From: Asparagopsis taxiformis
Lineage: Eukaryota > Rhodophyta > Florideophyceae > Bonnemaisoniales > Bonnemaisoniaceae
DNA length: 64,000 nucleotides
Assembly: GCA_030407315.1 (NCBI GenBank)
Contig: JALQPE010003003.1
Span: 1 to 64,000 of the forward strand
Reading direction: 5' to 3'
Shown here in pieces: positions 38,805 to 48,872 of this stretch. The stretch's first letter is position 1. Each line of letters opens with the position of its first letter. A model generated the notes under the pieces. That model was not told the origin of the DNA. It saw nothing but the letters and a program-made list of their open reading frames with translations, and ran no database searches. The translations under genes were made by a program, and so were the position numbers.

Positions 38805-41492
38805 CTACCAATGCCCACTCCCAGCTTGTCTCCACAAACCCGTCAGTTCCAGCACGCTCGTGGGTGGTCGTCCATCATTCACCATATCTTTGCACATAGA
38901 TAATGCGTATAGGTCCGCTATTTCACGTATCGTCTCTCGGATCTCCTCAGTGCCCCCTTGCTCCAAATCTCCATCCACAGCACTGGCAACTTCGGCAGAG
39001 TTTTGTAATATCTTCCGCGCTTCAACCACAGTCCCTTGCACAGCACCAGTGACAAAATATTTTGCAGACTTCACACTGTGAGCTTCGAGTCTTCGTGCCA
39101 TAGCTTCCAAACCTTTCGCCCGTACACCAGAACCGATATAAACACCTAAATGATTTGAAAGGTCACCAAATTTCCTTATACGATCTGATAGGGAATGTGA
39201 TGGCGCCAATGATTTCAACGCAATCACCCGCTCCGCCTCCGTCTGTAATGGAAACGACCCTTCCAGCCGCAGAAGAACGTTTCGTTTTCCAGCTACTCTT
39301 CCTTTCAGAACATCCACCACGTTCTGAGCAACTGCTTCTTCATCACGATGCCCACCACTGCGAAATTCGCTCATTAATTTGAATGCAGAGTCCGCCTTTG
39401 CGCACACATCAACAGCGAATCGGCATTTCCAGCGACCGATTTGGTACACTCTTGTACCTTTCTTGGTCATTGATAGCCGACTATTGCCACTATCAATAAT
39501 CCCACTGCTATCTACATCGAAAAAATCAGTAACGCGTGGTGTCGGATCCTCCCGCGACCCCGAACTCCATGCAAGGAAGAGAGGGCGTTCATAGGTAATA
39601 GCCAATGCGATTGCAGACGCCATGCCGAGTAAGCGCTCCGAAACTGAGCCACCTACTTCAGCAAAAATAAACCCGTTTGCGCTGCGCCAATGTGTTGAAC
39701 GACCTAGAATCGCCAATGAACGTACTAGCTCGCTACGAGAGCGATTGATTTCGCTTAAAACACTCCAGGGAAATCCATAAATATCGTGTAGCAGTATGTT
39801 CTTCGCCTCTTCAATAATACGTTGTTGATCGCCGTGTGAGATTTGTTCCAGCACTGACTTGGTCTCTTTCGTAATTTGCGCATATGAATAACGGCCATCC
39901 CTTGAAAGAAGAGAAACGTCATACTCTGTCTTCTCCTGGGGTGCGACAATAGTCCATGGGCGAAGTGCAGCTACAGCACGACTATTGACCTGTGTTTCTA
40001 ATGTAGGACCCACGATCAATTTCTGATTTGCTCCACGGAACGAGTCTTGGTGCTTGATATGTGACATAGAGTCCATAGGGAAATCTCGTGCTTGGAGGCG
40101 GCCAAGCGCAGATACACCATCCGATTGCAAGCGGGCGTACAGATCAGAATCATCCCAACCGTACGTCGCAATGCGCTCGTCATATCCGCTAACAGCTGCA
40201 AGATGTTCGCTTCGCGCTAGAAGGATGCCATTCAAATGCTGTTCATTTTCCTCGCGGGCATGCTCCCAAAAGTATCGATAGAAGTAAGGCTGCGGGTCAG
40301 AAGCTTCGGGTAGTTGAACAGTCTCGAAAAAGTTTTCTGCTAACATTACGTCACAATCGAGTTTTAATATCCATTGACCTCTTGCCAGTGAGATAGCGAG
40401 ATTATACGCGCGGGATAGTACCCAGGAACCTGGGTCTTGTACTGTGATAACGGAGATGCGTTTGTCATTGATGTCTTTGGCGACTATGTCGAGGGGAACA
40501 TGATCTGGTGCGCGGGTACCCCAATCGACCATGACGATTTCATCGTCGTCAGATATTGCGTTGAGCCAGGATGGAAGTGATGATTGCAGAAACGCGGTAC
40601 GATCTCGACATGCCGCTATGACGGTGACGTGGGTTGTCGTTTTGAGGGGAAATTTAGACGGACGGAAGAGTGGACGAGAAGGCATCGGATATAAGGAGCG
40701 TATTCGCTTCAAATCATGCACAGTTGTTTTCGAGAGGGGTACTGGAGGTTTCATTGCAAGGGCCTGTAAATGAGCACTAGGCCAGTATTGTTCCGGAACT
40801 CGTCCGTCACGTATTCGACGTAGATTTGTCTCGTATGGTGTGTGTTGAGCGGTTGTTAATGGGATGTTTGAGGCACCGAAAAGCCATTTTACGATGGTGA
40901 ATATAAGCAAGAAAAGAAAGAGAAACAAGAAGAGAATTACCTTCAACACGTCTGGATGGACATGTTTTGTAGTTCGTTTCATCGCAACCTTTCGATCTGT
41001 GACGAATTTGCGAGTCGATTTGTTGGCACGCAGGAGACTTTCAACAGCACTACCAACGGCACCAGCGATGTAACTGACGGTGAGTCGCTCGCGTGACGAA
41101 GAGCGGGAGTGCGCGGCAGCGCGACGTGCCTCGGGAGTTCCGAGGAGAATGGAAACGCTGTCAGAACGCGAAAGGGTCGAGAAATCATGGAGATCAGCAG
41201 AGGAGGAGAGTCGCGATGGACGGCGGGAATGGTTGGGCAAGGCGAGCGAAGATGAGGAGCGGGAGTTGTACGGCTTTGCAAGTTGTTGAATTGGCGGGGG
41301 GTCTGGGGGAGATGGAGAAGGGTCATCAGGAAGCGGGGAGGTGTCGGACATGGTGGCGGTGATGAGCGGAAAGGCTGATTTGGACCTTCTTGTTAGCGGC
41401 ATTGCAGCGTTGTGGGAATTGGTGGAAGCGGAGCGCGGAAGGGGGCGGGGAGGGAGTTGTGAGTTTGGGGCGCTTCGAGTATCGGGCGCCAT
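38805..41492 (-). CDS. Type II membrane glycosyltransferase with two catalytic-type domains
   Basis: 895 residues. A Ser/Pro/Arg-rich cytosolic region (1-175) is followed by one membrane helix (about 181-203, VILFLFLFLFLLIFTIVKWL). The first lumenal domain is a GT-A fold of the GT2/GT7 type: HVTVIAACRDR, the acidic pocket DDEIVMVDWG, the metal-binding DCD in LKLDCDVML (about 378) and GYDERIATYGWDDSDLYARL, the form seen in chondroitin-type and galactosyltransferase C-domains. The second domain (about 560-890) includes SERLLGMASAIALAITYERP, which recalls the GxGxR-type segment of GDP-fucose-dependent GT-B enzymes. The Arg is retained, but the Gly pattern is degenerate. Donor sugars cannot be read from sequence. 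Golgi location and a role in matrix polysaccharide synthesis are inferred. Confidence 0.75.
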   Translation of the reverse strand: MAPDTRSAPNSQLPPRPLPRSASTNSHNAAMPLTRRSKSAFPLITATMSDTSPLPDDPSPSPPDPPPIQQLAKPYNSRSSSSLALPNHSRRPSRLSSSADLHDFSTLSRSDSVSILLGTPEARRAAAHSRSSSRERLTVSYIAGAVGSAVESLLRANKSTRKFVTDRKVAMKRTTKHVHPDVLKVILFLFLFLFLLIFTIVKWLFGASNIPLTTAQHTPYETNLRRIRDGRVPEQYWPSAHLQALAMKPPVPLSKTTVHDLKRIRSLYPMPSRPLFRPSKFPLKTTTHVTVIAACRDRTAFLQSSLPSWLNAISDDDEIVMVDWGTRAPDHVPLDIVAKDINDKRISVITVQDPGSWVLSRAYNLAISLARGQWILKLDCDVMLAENFFETVQLPEASDPQPYFYRYFWEHAREENEQHLNGILLARSEHLAAVSGYDERIATYGWDDSDLYARLQSDGVSALGRLQARDFPMDSMSHIKHQDSFRGANQKLIVGPTLETQVNSRAVAALRPWTIVAPQEKTEYDVSLLSRDGRYSYAQITKETKSVLEQISHGDQQRIIEEAKNILLHDIYGFPWSVLSEINRSRSELVRSLAILGRSTHWRSANGFIFAEVGGSVSERLLGMASAIALAITYERPLFLAWSSGSREDPTPRVTDFFDVDSSGIIDSGNSRLSMTKKGTRVYQIGRWKCRFAVDVCAKADSAFKLMSEFRSGGHRDEEAVAQNVVDVLKGRVAGKRNVLLRLEGSFPLQTEAERVIALKSLAPSHSLSDRIRKFGDLSNHLGVYIGSGVRAKGLEAMARRLEAHSVKSAKYFVTGAVQGTVVEARKILQNSAEVASAVDGDLEQGGTEEIRETIREIADLYALSMCKDMVNDGRPPTSVLELTGLWRQAGSGHW

Positions 41493-41660
41493 GATATCAA
41501 GTTAGGAAGGACGTGTGGACATTGCAGACGCGCGACGAGGAAGCGGAGAGTGAAGACGGTGACGGGATGATTGGGATTGACGGAGAAAGAATCGGTGCGT
41601 TGGACAGTACGTGTTACATGGTAAGAAGGGTGGTTGGAGTCGAAAGGTGTGAACGAATGG

Positions 41661-42110
41661 ATGGGCGACACATGGCGAAAGCTGAATCGGTATGTTATGT
41701 TAGGCAACGTCATTATGCCGCGTAATTTCCAATTAGGGTTGGAGGAATACGGAAGGAAGTCGCGCTATACAGCTGGCGAAGAGGAAACGAACGAAACCGG
41801 GCGAGCAATATATGTGGTCACAAGCTGCCCAGCGCTGATTCCCAAATTCATTGACAGCTTGTCATTTATTCAAAATTGGGCCGTTGGAGAAGGACCGATG
41901 GACCTCCTTGCTGCCGAGCAACTATGGCTGTACGTGAACAGTAACATGCGTGCCCCTGCTCGCACTGTACCGCAACGTGTACGCAATCAGCTGGAAGAAG
42001 CATGTAACATATATTTTCACACAATTAAATCATCGGATGCACTTTTGTATGACAAGCTTATGACAATGTACGGTCGGGGCATATCACCTGGGCCGAGGCC
42101 CCGTCGATAA
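41661..42110 (+). CDS. Hypothetical protein, start uncertain
   Basis: The frame encodes about 149 residues from the ATG at 41661; a second ATG, at VMLGN, is also possible. The segment VIMPRNFQLGLEEY and the helical C-terminal half (LLAAEQLWLYVNSNM and RVRNQLEEACNIYFHTIK) look like real protein. The C-terminal helices faintly recall an RGS domain end, but I would not assign it. An alternative model has a first exon around 41568-41619 (MIGIDGER...), a donor at ATG|GTAAGAAGG and an acceptor at CGAAAG|CTGAATCGG, which also stays in frame. It is divergent from the glycosyltransferase gene (168 bp between starts). Confidence 0.5.
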   Translation: MGDTWRKLNRYVMLGNVIMPRNFQLGLEEYGRKSRYTAGEEETNETGRAIYVVTSCPALIPKFIDSLSFIQNWAVGEGPMDLLAAEQLWLYVNSNMRAPARTVPQRVRNQLEEACNIYFHTIKSSDALLYDKLMTMYGRGISPGPRPRR

Positions 42111-42663
42111 TTCCATATGACATATATCCACCGTGTGCACTGTTGTGGCCCATCGGCTTACGCCCGCACTCAAACATCGTATTAATCCGTTAAAATCAGT
42201 CACGCACCGACTCTACCCCTATCGGTCCGCACATCTACCACTTACAGTCATGTCCAATCACCAATGCCCCCCAACCTTCCCACTCAACCCACTCGCTCAA
42301 TCGCTTGGCTTCGCTTGGCACCATTCTTACCAGACCAACACCCATAATCACACCACGACATTTCTTCCCAACACTCTTCATTATCCCATCTCATCCCATC
42401 GCCCCCCCACCGTTGACTAAACTAGCCCGCCAGCTCACCTCAGTTCAGCTCACCTCCCGCCCCTCCTACCTGCCTGCCTGGTCGTCGCGCGTGCCACCGT
42501 GCATGCGCACATCGCTACACCCCGCTCCGCATACGTACACGCTTCCGTTTGCCGCCCAACCGTACCCACTCACAACTGCTTCCATTCCTCCAACCCCTCC
42601 ACTCTCCTCCCGCTTGCTCCATCGTGCACACATCCTTGTTCCTACCCAAAGCGCCCCCGAGCA
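42111..42663. other. Intergenic, 553 bp
   Basis: Strongly C/T-rich on the plus strand from about 42200 onward, with repeated CCCGCC and CACTC blocks. This is the probable promoter and leader of the LRR gene. No gene seen. Confidence 0.6.
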
Positions 42664-43935
42664 ATGGGCGCCTCGTCCAGCAAGACGAATAAGCCCGCAC
42701 CAACCGATGAGCACGCTTCCGCTAAATCTTCTACTGACCCAATGCAGGAAGATGCCGATGACCTCATGGACACCGCCAGTGCCAGTGCTTCCGGTAGTGC
42801 AACTAGCCGCGAATCGGCCGCAAGTGCACCGCGTCCCGTTGCACACCCCCCACCGCCGCCCATCGATCCTGCCGCCGTCGATCCTGAAGTTGATCTCGAT
42901 GCTCCACAAATCATTCCCGGTAAGAAGACTGTAGAAGTTTTGCAAATCAACAATCCAGAGAATTTTGAGGACAACACAAATCAAACTGGTCTCAGCGACG
43001 TCGAAATGCGCATTCAAGACAGTTATTTTGCTGCTCCCACACGCCTCAGGAGCAAGGCATACACCGATGCTCTGGAGGCCGACCGTGCCCGACGCGTTGC
43101 AAAGGCAGAGAAGAAGGCCGAGAAGAAGAATAAGAAGAAGGGTAAGAAGAAGCACAATAGCGACGAGCCGGAGCTCACTCCTAATACCGTACCTTGGGCT
43201 ATTGAGAACACCAAAAAGCTAGGTATACTCAATCTCTCCAAGATGAATCTCGCACAGTTTCCAGAACTTGTCTTCGAATCCATGCCCGGCACATGTCGTA
43301 TCATCAACATCTCATTCAATCGTATCACAGAACTTGATACCCGCGTGTGCGACTACGTTCTCGTGCAGCGTCTCATCGCCAACGGCAACTTTCTTTCCTC
43401 CATCCCCAAAAGTATTTGCAACATGACGGCACTCAAGAAGCTCGATCTCGCTCGTAACAAGCTTACAGCTCTCCCGGACGCTTTTGCCGGTATGCGCTTC
43501 CTGGAGCATGTCGATCTAAGCGACAATCTTCTCAACGAACTCCCACCTTCATTTTCCACTCTCGAGCTCACCGCTCTCAATCTCAGTCGCAACAAGTTCA
43601 CTGTCGCCCCGCTTGAGATCGCGTCGATGGAATGGCTCATGGATCTCGATCTCAGCGGAAATCAACTAACAGGTGTACCAGATGAGTACATGTCGCTCTC
43701 CCGTCTCATTGGACTCAATCTCGACTCGAATCGTATATCGGACTTTCCCAACGTTGTTCTTCAGCTTTGTGACGAACTGCTGACACTGCGTCTGCGGGAT
43801 AATCCCATCCGTATGCACGTTCTCGAAGCGAAGGAGTCGTATGCGATGTTCAATGAGCGGAGGCGACTAAAACTCAAGCGACAGATCGACTCTGGTACCA
43901 TTAAAGAGGCCGATCTGTGTCCCGCTGACAACTAA
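42664..43935 (+). CDS. Leucine-rich repeat protein, probably N-myristoylated (LRRC57-like)
   Basis: 423 residues. The start MGASSSKTNK fits the N-myristoylation consensus (Gly2, Ser6), which fixes the ATG at 42664; no ATG lies upstream in frame. Residues 10-150 are acidic, then Lys-rich (KKAEKKNKKKGKKK). The C-terminal 250 residues hold eight or nine LRRs of about 23 residues (LKKLDLARNKLTALPDAFAG, LEHVDLSDNLLNELPPSF, LMDLDLSGNQLTGVPDEYMS and others). The order myristoyl site, ENTKKLGILNLSKMNLAQFP, then short LRRs resembles LRRC57. A membrane-attached binding scaffold is the likely role. Confidence 0.8.
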   Translation: MGASSSKTNKPAPTDEHASAKSSTDPMQEDADDLMDTASASASGSATSRESAASAPRPVAHPPPPPIDPAAVDPEVDLDAPQIIPGKKTVEVLQINNPENFEDNTNQTGLSDVEMRIQDSYFAAPTRLRSKAYTDALEADRARRVAKAEKKAEKKNKKKGKKKHNSDEPELTPNTVPWAIENTKKLGILNLSKMNLAQFPELVFESMPGTCRIINISFNRITELDTRVCDYVLVQRLIANGNFLSSIPKSICNMTALKKLDLARNKLTALPDAFAGMRFLEHVDLSDNLLNELPPSFSTLELTALNLSRNKFTVAPLEIASMEWLMDLDLSGNQLTGVPDEYMSLSRLIGLNLDSNRISDFPNVVLQLCDELLTLRLRDNPIRMHVLEAKESYAMFNERRRLKLKRQIDSGTIKEADLCPADN

Positions 43936-44266
43936 TTTGCCTCTAGCTAATTCTAGGTCTCTCTTTTTTCCAAGACCCTTGCCTCAACAGTTCACTTTCC
44001 TTCTCCTTTCCCACTATCTGTCCCAAGCGGCACGTGTTTCTCGCAGAGCCGTGTCAATCGGCCCTGGCGTGTCATCCTCTCCAAGGCTTTGTAGACTTGT
44101 ATCTTTTATAATCCAGTAAACAGAAAAGGAAGAAACAAACACAATATGCATTGCAATCTCTCTTTCGAATTCGTGCGGTAGGAAGAGCGGCCAGGCGCGC
44201 AACGGAAACGTGGAGATGAAGATGTTTGTGCGAGCAGGTTGTGCATGACTATGTCCGGTCGTTCTG
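43936..44266. other. Convergent intergenic region, 331 bp
   Basis: Lies between the ends of the LRR gene and the sterol isomerase gene. It should hold both 3' ends. No clear AATAAA on either strand; nothing else seen. Confidence 0.5.
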
Positions 44267-45081
44267 CTACTTCTTCAGTAGCTCGATGATAATACCGCGC
44301 AGCGATACAGCAACAGTTTGGTACACGGTTACAACGTCCATGGTACTTGTAAAACTGTCGGCGAGACCGAATGGTATCATAGACAGGATGTTTCCCCTGG
44401 CATATTCGAGTGCCCATGCGGCTTCTGGCATTTTATACTGTTTGGAAACGCCTCGTGGTAGAAAGTGTTGGTCGCCAGGGCGGTACACCTCCTTCTGCAA
44501 GGAACCAGCTTCGTAGGCCCATTGCTCTCCCTCCAGGATTGTGAAGAAATCATCGGCGAAAAAGCGGCCACTGCGTCGGTAGGTCGGTTGATAAGCAAGT
44601 GGAATGGATGAACGTTAGTGGTGCGTATAAATGGGTCGAGTGCGGTCGAGCAAGCGAGCGAGTTGGCAAGTGGGCGCGACGTGTACACAGAAACCACGGG
44701 CCAGTGAGTGCAAATGGCATGCATGAATGCTACTTACGTGTGTCCTTCAGTACCAACAGCTGTGCCAAAGATGATGACATATTCGGTTAGACTGCAATGT
44801 AAGACCATCATGGCTCCCATGGCGCCACCAGCATTGTTGAACATCCATGGCGGGTTGGAAAGAATGTGGTGGCCATAGGTGTCACGCAGTTGGGTCACAA
44901 CGGAATTTACGGTGTCGTTCAAGCCGCCATGACTGTTTCCGTGCTCGATGGCTCTGTTGGCAATTATTGACATGTGTTCTGGAGAGAAGACATAGTCGGA
45001 ATTAACAGCGTTTCGGATATAGAGCGCGACGGCTAGCACAGCGGCGAGGGCGGCTCCGCGATTTAATGTCTTTGTTGTCAT
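44267..45081 (-). CDS. ERG2: Sterol C8(7)-isomerase (ERG2 / sigma-1 receptor family), two exons
   Basis: ERG2 moves the C8 double bond to C7 in sterol synthesis, in the ER membrane. Exon 1 is 44738-45081 and exon 2 is 44267-44570; the product is 215 residues, like yeast Erg2 (222). The 167-bp intron has a GTAAGT donor, an ACTAAC branch-like site and a GACGCAG acceptor. Splicing joins GTEGHT to [17 protein letters not shown], which is the family signature. Other family blocks are the [19 protein letters not shown] segment and [20 protein letters not shown]. An N-terminal membrane helix (about 8-25) is present. The acidic active-site residues of the FADD and ILEGEQ blocks are conserved. Confidence 0.92.
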
Positions 45082-45523
45082 TATGCGATAAATGAATGGC
45101 CGTGGGTGTCGAGTGCTAACAAGGGGGCGTTGTTCACTTCTAAGGTTTATTACATTGAAATAACGTGCGGATCGGTGCGGAGGTTCAGCTCCGCTTGCAG
45201 CATTGTGCGTAGGCGTCGCACGACTACTGCGCAGCTTTACTCAAGTCCGCGCACGATTCCGCGCTTGCTAGAAATTTCCACAATTCTGTCAATGGGGCGG
45301 TAGCCAATCACTGCGTCACGACTTTAAATAGACGTCTGCAAGCAACCAATCACAAACTGTCACTATTGGAGTTACCAATGAAATCATGTGCTCTGTCCAC
45401 GTGTCACGGAGCGTTGCTACCAGAGCGTCTACGTCAATGGCAACAGCAAACAGACTCGGTCACAACATCATTGCCGGCAGTCCACATCTCTATGGTTTCC
45501 AAACACGTTTATAGAAGCTCAAA
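45082..45523. other. Intergenic, 442 bp
   Basis: Upstream of the sterol isomerase gene and downstream of the Hip-like gene. A CCAAT-type box on the minus strand (ATTGG) recurs near 45308, 45347 and 45366. No gene seen. Confidence 0.4.
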
Positions 45524-47182
45524 TCAATCTACGTCATCGGCAGCACTGCTACCTCCCATTCCACCCGGCATTCCGCCACCCGGCATTCCGCCACCCGGCA
45601 TTCCGCCTCCCGGCATCCCACCCGGCATTCCACCAGGTGCACCACCCATGCTCCCCATCATTGCCTGCATCACTGCCGACAGCACAGGTCCCACGTCCGG
45701 ATCATTGATGTACTTCATTGCAGTGCCCATGGCTGCAGAAGGGTTTGACTGCAACTCTTCAAACACCTTCTTCATCTTTGCTTTCACGGCTGGATCCTTC
45801 ATTTTTTCTTGCACATCTGCAGGCAAGTCCAGTCCATTGAGCATCTTTTCAAGATCGGGTGCTCCATCACCACCCGGCATTCCGCCTGGCATACCACCCG
45901 GCATTCCGCCAGGCATACCACCCGGCATTCCGCCAGGCATACCACCAGGCATGCCGCCCGGGAATCCACCTGGCATTCCACCAGGGAATCCGCCAGGCAT
46001 TGCGTTTTCAGCTTCCTCTTCAGCTTTCTTGGCCGCCTCATACTGTTTGACAGCTTCCGCACGCGCTTTTGCCTTTTCCTTTGCTTGTTTAGCCACATTT
46101 CTCTCGCGCATCTTCGCTTCCTTGCGCAGTCGGAATTCCCGAATTTTATTCCATCTCGCTTCAACAATGCGTTGGACCTGGCCTGCTTTCTCCTCATAGT
46201 CCAACGCGTTGCCTTTCTGCAAATCAAGAGCGGCCTTCTCCCAATCGCCCAATAATCTGTATGCCATACCGCGAATCTTGAGACTTTTGGCACTGTCCGG
46301 ATTGACGGACAGCGCAGCATCGCAGTCACGAATTGCAGCATACGGCTGCTTCAACTTCAAGAACACGTCGGCGCGCTTGGCCAGCGTCAAAGGGGATGCT
46401 TTAATCTCGATAACTTGATTCCATGCTGCCAGAGCGCCTTCCAGATTGCCCGAGCCGGATAATTCCGATGCCTGTTGTTTGAGCGAGATTTGCTTATCCA
46501 TATCGGCTTCAGAAATTTCTGCATCGAAGCTGCCCATGGGTACCTCAACAGGATTGATATCACGATCCTCTTCCTTCAATACCTCGGGATCTTCCTCCAG
46601 TTCTTCCATGAGTTGCTCATCGTCCTCTTCTTCCTCCTCGTCTTCGTCGTCGTCCTCTTCTTCTTCCACGACAGGCTCTGGGGGCGGTGCAGATTTGGGC
46701 GTGCTCTCTGGCGCTGCGGCGGCAGCTTCGACGAGAGCAGTTAGTTTGGCGTGATCAGCTCCAGTGACGGAATCGACCTTGACCCCGTTGCGGAAGAGAA
46801 GAAATGTTGGCATTGCGGAAATTTCAAATTGCCTGGCAAGATCAGGAACTTCGTCGACGTCAATTTGGGCAAAGACGACCTTGTCACTGTATTTGGTAGA
46901 GAGGGTTTTGAAGACGGGGGCGATCATTTTGCAGGGAGCGCACCATTCAGCAAAGGCATCCACTATGATAGGTTTCTGGGCAGAATCGTTCACGAGAGCT
47001 TGCCATTGTTCAACGGATGCGACAAGAGTGACAGAAGTGGGCGAGGTCTTTTCGGGCAGCGTTGCGCCGAGAGATTTGAGATAGTCGCGGAAAGAGGCCA
47101 GTTCCGGTTGGTAGAGTTTCTGCGGGTCTGATTTGAGTTGATTTATCAGCGAGCCAATAGCTGCGAACTGTGATTGATTCAT
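45524..47182 (-). CDS. Hsp70-interacting protein (Hip/ST13-like) with inserted thioredoxin domain
   Basis: Hip binds the ATPase domain of Hsp70 and stabilises its ADP state. The 552 residues contain, in order: the Hip N-terminal dimerisation domain ([20 protein letters not shown] to KSLGATLP, 10-45); a thioredoxin domain with active site WCAPCK (about 77-82), the [15 protein letters not shown] strand and cis-Pro in SAMPTFLLF; an acidic region (about 165-215); three TPRs (about 225-330); a charged helix; GGMPGG repeats (about 395-425); an STI1/DP domain; and a second, C-terminal GGMP run. Plant TDX proteins also combine Hip and thioredoxin parts, but with thioredoxin last. Here it lies between the dimerisation domain and the TPRs. 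The ATG at 47182 is the first in frame. Confidence 0.88.
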   Translation of the reverse strand: MNQSQFAAIGSLINQLKSDPQKLYQPELASFRDYLKSLGATLPEKTSPTSVTLVASVEQWQALVNDSAQKPIIVDAFAEWCAPCKMIAPVFKTLSTKYSDKVVFAQIDVDEVPDLARQFEISAMPTFLLFRNGVKVDSVTGADHAKLTALVEAAAAAPESTPKSAPPPEPVVEEEEDDDEDEEEEEDDEQLMEELEEDPEVLKEEDRDINPVEVPMGSFDAEISEADMDKQISLKQQASELSGSGNLEGALAAWNQVIEIKASPLTLAKRADVFLKLKQPYAAIRDCDAALSVNPDSAKSLKIRGMAYRLLGDWEKAALDLQKGNALDYEEKAGQVQRIVEARWNKIREFRLRKEAKMRERNVAKQAKEKAKARAEAVKQYEAAKKAEEEAENAMPGGFPGGMPGGFPGGMPGGMPGGMPGGMPGGMPGGMPGGMPGGDGAPDLEKMLNGLDLPADVQEKMKDPAVKAKMKKVFEELQSNPSAAMGTAMKYINDPDVGPVLSAVMQAMMGSMGGAPGGMPGGMPGGGMPGGGMPGGGMPGGMGGSSAADDVD

Positions 47183-47453
47183 CGCGGCGGCGCGGGAGTA
47201 ATGAGCGGTCGAGTCAAGTCACGATAACGATCGGGGTAACGGCGGACGGAATGAATAGTATCTCGTTCACACAAGGAATACTGCAGTGGAAAGGCGCGAC
47301 AAGAAAACATTCATTTACCGGAGATATATTGAAAAATCAAGGGAAATTGATGAGCGGATCAATGTGTTGATCGAGCGACTGGCGAATAGATGCTTATGGA
47401 TGGTGCGCAATTGGCTGGAGGCATGTACGTCAATACGATATGTTAAAATATTT

Positions 47454-48014
47454 TCATCTTCTACCCCAAATTTTCATCAAAGATTTTCGCAAAACTCTCT
47501 CACCGACGTTTCTATCCCTCTTGGGAGCGTTGCTGGCAGGAGGAAGATGCAAGTGCTCCGTCTCAACCGACGCTGTCTCTGAGCAATCACCTTGTTCCGT
47601 TTTCGGCGTCTCTTCGACTGGCACGCACAATTTCTTCTGCCTGCCATGCTTGGCATCCTTGGTGACAAATGAATTCAACTGTAGTGTAACCATAGACGGC
47701 GCTGTTTGGTCAAATGTCGACATCGATGCAACTGGTATGTCCAAATCATCGTCCATGCTTTCTTTCTGTTCGATTGAGAACAGTCCCTGGAATGCACCAG
47801 AATCCCCTTGAAGACTCGCACACACCTTGTGTTCATCCGGCTCCAAAAGGCATGCGGCTGCGCTTTGTCGTGCAACGGCCTTGGATTGCTTTCTAAATGA
47901 TTCCATGTCGAGCACAGACACTGGCTGCTCACTGTTCATCATATCCATCTGTTCGCCAAGCGTTTCTTCGTCAAAATCGTCGCACTCATAGTACGACCCA
48001 ATAAAGTCGGCCAT
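47454..48014 (-). CDS. Hypothetical acidic protein
   Basis: 186 residues from the ATG at 48014 (MADFIGSYYECDDFDEETLG). The N-terminal 110 residues are acidic with clustered Asp and Glu; the C-terminus is basic (PKRDRNVGERVLRKSLMKIW). No known domain seen. The frame is open 22 codons further upstream without an ATG. The gene lies between the Hip-like and DUF1499 genes on the same strand, 168 bp from the latter's stop. Confidence 0.45.
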   Translation of the reverse strand: MADFIGSYYECDDFDEETLGEQMDMMNSEQPVSVLDMESFRKQSKAVARQSAAACLLEPDEHKVCASLQGDSGAFQGLFSIEQKESMDDDLDIPVASMSTFDQTAPSMVTLQLNSFVTKDAKHGRQKKLCVPVEETPKTEQGDCSETASVETEHLHLPPASNAPKRDRNVGERVLRKSLMKIWGRR

Positions 48015-48182
48015 AATGCAACGAATGATTCGACAATAACTGTTGGTTGAAACAACGAACAAGGTATTGTATCTGCTCAAATCTGCATTTGGGTCAAGGC
48101 AATCAGTTCAAACTCGAGACCATTAAAATATTGCTGCGTGTCGTGGCAGGTTGTACGACACTCATTTAGAATGTGCACAATG

Positions 48183-48872
48183 TTATCGAACTGGACGGCT
48201 TCCAATACTACGGTTTTCAATCAAAGCGTCGACATCAACTGCGGTAGGTCCGAACGAATCAAAGGGAGTTTCGAAGCCGACCATGGGTGAAATGCGGTTG
48301 CGCAGTATAGCAATCTGCGACAATCCTGCCTGCTGTCGAATGCGGTCAAGTCGGCGACGATTCTGAAAGAAATCAAAAGCTTCATCGCGTCTTGCGCCTC
48401 TGAAATGTACAATGTTATCATCAGGGGGGAAATAAAACTCGAGGTCGTCCATTTGGGAGCTGTTTGACGACGCGGCTATTTCAAAGCGAAGATACCGATC
48501 TTCAGATTGTACCAACACAGCTTTACGGTCGTTGAGCACGATTTTCTCTAAACGAGATTTTATTTGTTGCACATTACCGTCGTATTCCCACGGCTCCAGA
48601 AACGACATGGGTGTGTCATCCTGCGACGACACGCACGATACTCGTGCGGGACTGCAGTCTGTCAGTAATTGATTGTCAACACCGAGAGCTGTGCAGGCCG
48701 TCGCAGCTGTTGATACACTGGCAGCGACAATTGCGACGGCAGCGGCACGCTTGGCAGCTTTCGCAAGTGCGATTTGGCAGTTTGTCCAAGTTTTGGGGAC
48801 AGCAATTTTCGCGGAGAGAGGAAGAAGTGTTGGAAGATGGAAGGCCGCTCGCGTTTTCAAGCGTCGATGCAT
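48183..48872 (-). CDS. DUF1499 protein, probably plastid-targeted
   Basis: 229 residues. The first 35 are rich in Arg, Lys, Ala, Leu and Ser with almost no acids, as in a plastid transit peptide, and a hydrophobic Ala/Val stretch follows (about 38-60), which could be a thylakoid lumen signal or a membrane anchor. After it, SCVSSQDDTPMSFLEPWEYD is the DUF1499 start block, and LEFYFPPDDNIVHFRGARRDEAFDF matches the domain's later part. DUF1499 is frequent in cyanobacteria and plastid-bearing eukaryotes. Function unknown. Targeting is inferred from composition only. Confidence 0.75.
   Translation of the reverse strand: MHRRLKTRAAFHLPTLLPLSAKIAVPKTWTNCQIALAKAAKRAAAVAIVAASVSTAATACTALGVDNQLLTDCSPARVSCVSSQDDTPMSFLEPWEYDGNVQQIKSRLEKIVLNDRKAVLVQSEDRYLRFEIAASSNSSQMDDLEFYFPPDDNIVHFRGARRDEAFDFFQNRRRLDRIRQQAGLSQIAILRNRISPMVGFETPFDSFGPTAVDVDALIENRSIGSRPVR

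Noticed and set aside
42466..43155. Minus-strand frame of 229 codons opposite the LRR gene
   Set aside because: Antisense to the Lys/Ala-rich coding region of the LRR protein; no conserved domain.
45366..46199. Plus-strand frame of 277 codons rich in GIPPGIPP repeats
   Set aside because: It is the antisense of the GGMP-encoding repeats of the Hip-like gene; repetitive GC-rich codons keep the opposite frame open.
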